Below, piece after piece: positions 59,082 to 64,000 of a stretch of DNA of 64,000 nt. Numbering within the stretch: the first letter of the stretch is position 1; every line of letters starts with the position of its first letter. Source of the DNA: Bosea sp. ANAM02 (GTDB taxonomy: Bacteria > Pseudomonadota > Alphaproteobacteria > Rhizobiales > Beijerinckiaceae); the NCBI RefSeq assembly GCF_011764485.1, contig NZ_AP022849.1, positions 496,001 to 560,000 of the forward strand, read 5' to 3'. A program made the position numbers and the translations under genes. Under the pieces are notes generated by a model that did not search any database, had not been told where the DNA came from, and saw nothing but the letters and a program-made list of their open reading frames with translations.

Positions 59082-60602
59082 CTAGCTTCGCCGCTTGCGT
59101 GTCCGCCGGCGTGCGAGGTGGTCCGGTAATCGGCCGGCATCACCACTGTTCCGAACGGTGAAGAGACGTCCCGTCGCGACGGCATCGTCGTCTTCTGGAT
59201 CCTCCAAAAATACGAGGCCATTCGCCTTACTCGACATGTGGAACATCAACCTCGTCGACCCGGCGCTGTCTGGCGTACTGAAATTGGCGTCGAACTGCAG
59301 CGACCTCCGATCAGACCCGATATGCATCTGTCCGGCTTCATTGCCTCGGTAAGCGAAGTCGATGATCCAACCACGAGTTCGCATAAGCCCAATCAGCTTC
59401 TGCAGAAGCTCTCGATAACCGATGCGCTGAGCCATTTCGAGAATTTGGGTCATCTGGCCGGCCTCGCTCATGGCCCAAGCGCGCTGAACCCACTGCTCTT
59501 CCGCTTCGACAAGCATCCCGACCGTCGCCGGAATCTCGGACAAAGCCAACTCGGCCGCGCCCGACAGGTCCTCCACCAGAACCTTTCCGATCTTCGCCCT
59601 CCGGGCTTCTGTCGCGCTCCCATACCACCAAGTGTCGATGCCAAACTGGTCGAGCTGACCGGGCGCGTATGCGCTGAATTCTTCCACCTCGATCAGCGAT
59701 CGTTCAGTCACGAATATCACCTGGTTCGCGCCGTGCTCGCCTTCGACGATGATCTTTTGAGCCAGCGCTCGGTGAGCAGCGAGGGCCGCGTCCTTCATGA
59801 ACTGCGAGGCGGCCTCGCTTGGATCCTCTGCGCCGGGGATGGCTTCAACCTCCGCCCGGTAATGATCGACCAGCAGCGGGATGATGGCGACACGCGAAGC
59901 GCCGACATGACCCGCTATAAAGGGCCCCAGCGCGTCGTGCCTGACCAGAACCTTCCCCTCCAGTGCCGTCATCTTCCTGGCGCAGGCGATCAGGTCCTTC
60001 TGGAGGGCTTCGGCATAGGCAACCCGGTCCCCCTGCGTGATGGCGCCGGGTGCTTCCGACCGGGTTGCCGGCAACTCGTAGGGCACGAGATCCGCCGACT
60101 GGAGCGAGATGCGATTGATCTCGCCCGCGGCGTTGCGGCGCAAGCTGGCGACGGGGAAGAAGCGTTCGCCGGCGGGGAGCTTCGATTTCACCCAGTCGAC
60201 AGAGCCGTCAGTATGCCTCAAGCCGAGGATCGTTCCCGCCGCGCGGGGATAAATCTCGACTTCTGGAAGCGCCAGAGGTTCGGCGGACGTGGCCGGAGCC
60301 GCTCGAACCACCCGCGCTCCATTGTCGGTGCAGGGATGCTTCTCCCAGTCCGGCCAGACCGTATCGAAGAAGACGCGACCGCCTTCGACGCTTTCGAAAT
60401 ACCAAACCAGTCCGCCACAGACCGGGCAGTGAGCATTCGGGACAAGAAGGCTTCCGGAACCAGCGCCATCGGCCTTGAACGCCCTCGCTTCACCCGGCTG
60501 GCCAAGGGACCATTCATCCCGGCGGACATGGTGCTCCCTGACCTGGAAAGTCGTGCCGTAGCGGTTCGTCCTGACGTGCTTGGACCGACTGAAGGTCGAC
60601 AT
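59082..60602 (-). CDS. Unknown protein with a zinc-ribbon-like N-terminal block
   Basis: A 506-residue protein. The N-terminus VRTNRYGTTFQVREHHVRRD is followed by a CPVCGGLVWYFESVEGGRVF block ending KHPCTD, a Cys-rich arrangement that fits a small zinc-binding domain seen in hypothetical accessory proteins. The central part has EDPSEAASQFMKDAALAAHR, and the C-terminus is basic (HLARRRTRKRRS). It is transcribed with the helicase-nuclease gene upstream (14 bp apart). Confidence 0.7.
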   Translation of the reverse strand: MSTFSRSKHVRTNRYGTTFQVREHHVRRDEWSLGQPGEARAFKADGAGSGSLLVPNAHCPVCGGLVWYFESVEGGRVFFDTVWPDWEKHPCTDNGARVVRAAPATSAEPLALPEVEIYPRAAGTILGLRHTDGSVDWVKSKLPAGERFFPVASLRRNAAGEINRISLQSADLVPYELPATRSEAPGAITQGDRVAYAEALQKDLIACARKMTALEGKVLVRHDALGPFIAGHVGASRVAIIPLLVDHYRAEVEAIPGAEDPSEAASQFMKDAALAAHRALAQKIIVEGEHGANQVIFVTERSLIEVEEFSAYAPGQLDQFGIDTWWYGSATEARRAKIGKVLVEDLSGAAELALSEIPATVGMLVEAEEQWVQRAWAMSEAGQMTQILEMAQRIGYRELLQKLIGLMRTRGWIIDFAYRGNEAGQMHIGSDRRSLQFDANFSTPDSAGSTRLMFHMSSKANGLVFLEDPEDDDAVATGRLFTVRNSGDAGRLPDHLARRRTRKRRS

Positions 60603-60616
60603 CGCCGCAGCCCAGC

Positions 60617-63600
60617 CTACGCCGCCACACGCTCGACCCGGCCGGTGGTCGGGAACACGATCAGACCGACAGGAACGCCCGTCGCCTTCAGGTAATCTCC
60701 GACCTGGCCTCGATAGGCGAGGATCGTCGCTGCATCTGGATTCACATCACTCTTCCAATCGATCACCAGCGTCGGGCGCGCACCGTCGAAGGCAATCGCA
60801 TCGGCGATGCCGTAGGTGACCGTATCGACGCTGCCATCGCTCGCGAAGGCGTAGACATGGCATTCAGGAACCAAGCGATCCCTGACTGCGAGGATCTCCG
60901 GCAGTTGCAGCGCGCGAAGGACGGCGCCTGCCATCTCCGAGGCAACGAAACCCTCTTCTGCGCTTACCGCCTCGGTGGTGCCGAGCTCGACCAGCAATTC
61001 CCGCGCCCGGGCTTCCAGAGCCACTGCCTCCTCGGCGACTTCGCCGGTCAGGATCTCTTCGGCAAGCTTGTGCATCACCAGGCCGCGAATACGTCCGCCC
61101 TGGATCGCAGGCGCTGCGGCTGTGGTATCGCCATCTTCCGCAGCGGTGACAACGACCGCGACCTCGTCGATAGCATCGGGCTTGTCTGCATCCTCATGCC
61201 TGGACGGCGACTTCCAATGCAGGCTCCTGGAAGCGGCCACCACGCGAGATGCCTCGTCGGCAAAGACATCGCGGGTCTGCTGGTTCGCGCGCGGCGAAGC
61301 CGAGGCCGGCAGCTCGGGCTCATAGGCCGATAGATCCAGAGCCGGGAGATCACCCAATGCCAAGTCGACCACCCCGATCCAGGTGCCGTTGGCCACCCCG
61401 GAAGACGGCCGCGGCACGATCAGAAGCTCACGGGCACGCGTCGCGGCGACATACCAGAGACGAACACGCTCGCGCGTGATCTCGGCCTTCTCGCCTTCGG
61501 CTGCCTCTGCGAAGCCGTCGGGTGCGATCCCGAAGACCTTGGTGTAGAGCTGACCAGTCTCGCGGCTGATGATCGTCGATACGCCTTCCTTCAGCCCAGT
61601 CGACGTATTCACGGGGATCACGACTGGCCATTCCAACCCCTTGCTGGAATGCATGGTGATCAGGGAAACCGACTGCTCCTGCGCATCTGGCCGGCCCTCG
61701 CCAGCCCGCTCTTCATCCTCCCAGGCGGTCGTCATCGCTTCCGCAAAGGCCCGCAGACCGCGAGCAACGTAGCTTCGCGACATGCCGAGATAGAGATCGA
61801 CATTCGCGAGAGCGCGCTCGGCCTGGCCCTTATGACGGGCGAGCAGCGTCGGACGGATACGGAGCTCCGCCACCGCCTGTGAGAGCAGGTCGTAGGGCGT
61901 GGTAGCGTTGCTTCGGCGCCAGAGGCCCTGCAGACGCTCCAGAACGTCCCTGGCGACCGGATGAGTGACGAGCTCGGGCTCAGTGCGCAGTGAGAAGCGT
62001 TCCTTGCCATGGCCGCTCTCGCGCTCCGGCAGGGCGAAGCCGATGTCGAGCAATTCCTCCTCGGTCAGCCCGACGACCGGACCACGCATCAGCGCGCCGA
62101 AGGCGAGGGTGTCGCGGCTGTCTGCCAGGACGCGGGTGACGGCAATCAGGTCCTGGATCTCCTGCCGCCAGAAGAACCCCTTTCCGGCCTGGGTTGCGAC
62201 GGGAATGCCATAGCGCTCCAGCGCTTCTTCATAGCGCCACAAGTCCGTTCCGGTCGGTGCAAGAAGCGCGATATCACCGGCCCGGCACAAGCGCCTGCCA
62301 CCCGTCAGATGATCGGTGACCTCGGCGCTGCCGATCATCCTTGCGCAGGTCTCAGCAACCGCCTCGGCCTCAGCGTTGCGGATAGCGTCCGCATTCGCGT
62401 CGTCGTCCACCCAGACGTCGAGCGCGGTCACGCAAGGATGACTACCGACATCGTCGTGGAAATGATCGAGCGCGGTGAAGCCTGGCTGGGCATTCTCGAC
62501 CGACAGCGGCGTCTCGAACCTGCCGTTCACGAACTCCAGAATCGATTTGCACGAGCGGAAGTTGGTTGCGATCGAAAGCACATCGTCGCTCGATTGCGCG
62601 GCGATCGCCTCGCGCGCCTCGACATACGCACGCACGTCGGCGCCTCGGAAACGGTAGATCGCCTGCTTGGGGTCCCCCACGAGGAAGAGGGCGCCCGGCC
62701 GGAGAACCCGCTGCTGCCACGGCGTCTCGGGCGTCGGCGCCTCACCGCACAAACGCCAGAAGATCTCTGCCTGGAGCGGATCGGTGTCCTGGAACTCATC
62801 GACGAGGACGCGGCGGTAGCGCTGCGACAAGGCCACCCGGACCGTCTCGTGATCGCGCAGGAGATCACGGGCCGCGTAGATCAGATCGTCGAAGTCGAGC
62901 AGTGCGGCTTCGCGCTTATAGTCGCGGAAGCGCTGGAGGAGCGGCCGGACCTCCTGCATCAGCGCGGCGAGGAGATGCGCGCCGACGCCGACGATGAGCG
63001 CGCCCCAGGCGTCCTTGCAGGCGGCGTAGTGCCCGTCTGCTTCGGCGAAGAGACGATCTGCCTCGGCTGCGGAGAGACCGCCGGCCTTGGCCGCATTCTT
63101 CCAGCCTGTCTTCCGCTGATAGGCCCTCAAAGATCCCGACTTGGTCGCGATCCGATCAGAGGGCTCGATGCGGATCAGCAGGGCGAGAGCATGGGCACCA
63201 GCCGCATCGCGCGCGGCGGCTGCCTGGTCGACCATATCCTCCAGGTCGGCGACCCAGAGCGGCGTATCCGCGTCCCACACTGAGAGACCGCCGATGAAGC
63301 TCCGGAAGCCAGCGACCGCGGCGACGAACCCATCGACCAGGTCCACCAACGGGCGGACAGGCGGCGGGAGCACATCGCGCCGCTGGCGCATCGCATCCGA
63401 GACACGATTGATCGATCCAACAGTCTCGCCCGGATCAATGCCGACGAGCTCGATCAGCAACTCGCTACCGCCTTCGCCCAGACGCTCGCGGATCCACGCG
63501 TCGCGTAGGTCGCTGAAAGCAAGCTCGGCATCGTTGCGGTCGGCAACGCCCGCGCCCGGGTCGATATTGGCCTCAGCCGGATAGGGGCTGATCAGCCGCT

Positions 63601-63973
63601 GAGCGAAGCCATGGATGGTCGAACAGACCAGCTCGTCCAGGGTATCGAGCGCATTGCGCAGGTTCTCGATCTGGATCGCCGACGGTCCGCTGGGGAGCGC
63701 GAGCTTGAGCTCCACCGGCACGTCGCCTGCCACGAGCCGCTCGACGAACAACCGAACGCGTGCCAGCAGCTCGCTTGCCGCGAGCTCGGTGAAGGTGACA
63801 GCCGCGATGCATTTCGGCAGTTCGCCTTCAGCCAGAAGCATGGTCACGCGGCCTGCCATGACGGCGGTCTTTCCGGAACCGGCGCCGGCCTCGATCAGTA
63901 GCGAGCGATCATGCTCCGTCATGGCGGCGAGGCGCTGCGGCTGATCCGACAGCATACGGACAGGGGCGTTCAT
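60617..63973 (-). CDS. UvrD/AddA-like helicase-nuclease
   Basis: An 1118-residue SF1 helicase. Walker A is IEAGAGSGKTAVMAGRV, motif II appears as RVLVDEFQDTDPLQAEIF, and the later motifs as SLITMHSSKGLEWPVVIP and WYVAATRARELLIVPR. The C-terminus is a PD-(D/E)xK nuclease: LVIDWKSDVNP followed by YRGQVGDYL. This is the AddA arrangement, which processes double-strand breaks with an AddB-like partner; the partner could lie beyond the window. GGAGG lies about 10 nt before the ATG. Confidence 0.9.
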   Translation of the reverse strand: MNAPVRMLSDQPQRLAAMTEHDRSLLIEAGAGSGKTAVMAGRVTMLLAEGELPKCIAAVTFTELAASELLARVRLFVERLVAGDVPVELKLALPSGPSAIQIENLRNALDTLDELVCSTIHGFAQRLISPYPAEANIDPGAGVADRNDAELAFSDLRDAWIRERLGEGGSELLIELVGIDPGETVGSINRVSDAMRQRRDVLPPPVRPLVDLVDGFVAAVAGFRSFIGGLSVWDADTPLWVADLEDMVDQAAAARDAAGAHALALLIRIEPSDRIATKSGSLRAYQRKTGWKNAAKAGGLSAAEADRLFAEADGHYAACKDAWGALIVGVGAHLLAALMQEVRPLLQRFRDYKREAALLDFDDLIYAARDLLRDHETVRVALSQRYRRVLVDEFQDTDPLQAEIFWRLCGEAPTPETPWQQRVLRPGALFLVGDPKQAIYRFRGADVRAYVEAREAIAAQSSDDVLSIATNFRSCKSILEFVNGRFETPLSVENAQPGFTALDHFHDDVGSHPCVTALDVWVDDDANADAIRNAEAEAVAETCARMIGSAEVTDHLTGGRRLCRAGDIALLAPTGTDLWRYEEALERYGIPVATQAGKGFFWRQEIQDLIAVTRVLADSRDTLAFGALMRGPVVGLTEEELLDIGFALPERESGHGKERFSLRTEPELVTHPVARDVLERLQGLWRRSNATTPYDLLSQAVAELRIRPTLLARHKGQAERALANVDLYLGMSRSYVARGLRAFAEAMTTAWEDEERAGEGRPDAQEQSVSLITMHSSKGLEWPVVIPVNTSTGLKEGVSTIISRETGQLYTKVFGIAPDGFAEAAEGEKAEITRERVRLWYVAATRARELLIVPRPSSGVANGTWIGVVDLALGDLPALDLSAYEPELPASASPRANQQTRDVFADEASRVVAASRSLHWKSPSRHEDADKPDAIDEVAVVVTAAEDGDTTAAAPAIQGGRIRGLVMHKLAEEILTGEVAEEAVALEARARELLVELGTTEAVSAEEGFVASEMAGAVLRALQLPEILAVRDRLVPECHVYAFASDGSVDTVTYGIADAIAFDGARPTLVIDWKSDVNPDAATILAYRGQVGDYLKATGVPVGLIVFPTTGRVERVAA

Positions 63974-64000
63974 CACTTGACCTCCCAGATGGCGGCCGCT

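Overview
This 64 kb window is high-GC, gene-dense DNA that looks like part of a large plasmid, chromid or other accessory replicon of an alphaproteobacterium, most likely in the Hyphomicrobiales (Rhizobiales). The clues are a type II-C CRISPR repeat of the alphaproteobacterial kind, DUF1127 and DUF1489 proteins, two Ku genes, an HU-family protein, and many short overlapping genes of unknown function. I see no rRNA, tRNA or ribosomal protein genes and no replication or partition module, so the replicon type is inferred.

Layout. 0.1-4 kb is a compact type II-C CRISPR locus: seven 36-bp repeats with six 30-bp spacers, a 1062-residue Cas9 on the opposite strand with every catalytic residue present, and a roughly 80-nt tracrRNA just upstream of cas9. 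No cas1 or cas2 is visible. 4.4-12 kb holds two pairs of members of an unrecognised protein family flanking a DsbA-like oxidoreductase, a secreted trypsin-like protease and a SIMPL-domain protein. 12-16 kb has an RpfF-like DSF signal synthase, an orphan TnpB element and a 518-residue unknown protein. 16-22 kb has small membrane proteins, a WGR protein, a calcineurin-like phosphoesterase and DUF1127. 21.8-28 kb has an LPD1 zincin-like polyvalent protein facing an eight-gene tightly packed unknown operon.

28-36 kb has HU, two paralogous winged-helix-like proteins, a BtpA-like TIM barrel, a tryptophanyl-tRNA synthetase preceded by a Trp-Trp leader peptide and attenuator, and an ECF sigma factor coupled to a ParB-like protein. 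36-47.5 kb has a divergent dihydroorotate dehydrogenase, an ADP-ribosyltransferase-like protein, DinB, an RHH protein, DUF1489, a tandem PilZ protein, a PcfJ-like protein and a PPP phosphatase. 47.5-64 kb has a divergent Ku pair, a reversed-order AbiE-type toxin-antitoxin pair, a thymidine kinase, an operon headed by a MerR-like regulator with two visible operators, a DUF2958 protein and a UvrD/AddA-like helicase-nuclease.

Themes. Defence and mobile elements (Cas9, TnpB, AbiE, polyvalent proteins), DNA repair (two Ku, DinB, helicase-nuclease), nucleotide and tRNA metabolism (thymidine kinase, PyrD-like, TrpRS) and signalling (RpfF-like, PilZ, ECF sigma) are mixed with about forty genes I cannot name. 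The most informative sequence-level signals are the promoters built into the CRISPR repeats, the tracrRNA/cas9 divergent region, the Trp attenuator, and the paralogous family with a shared C-terminal tail.
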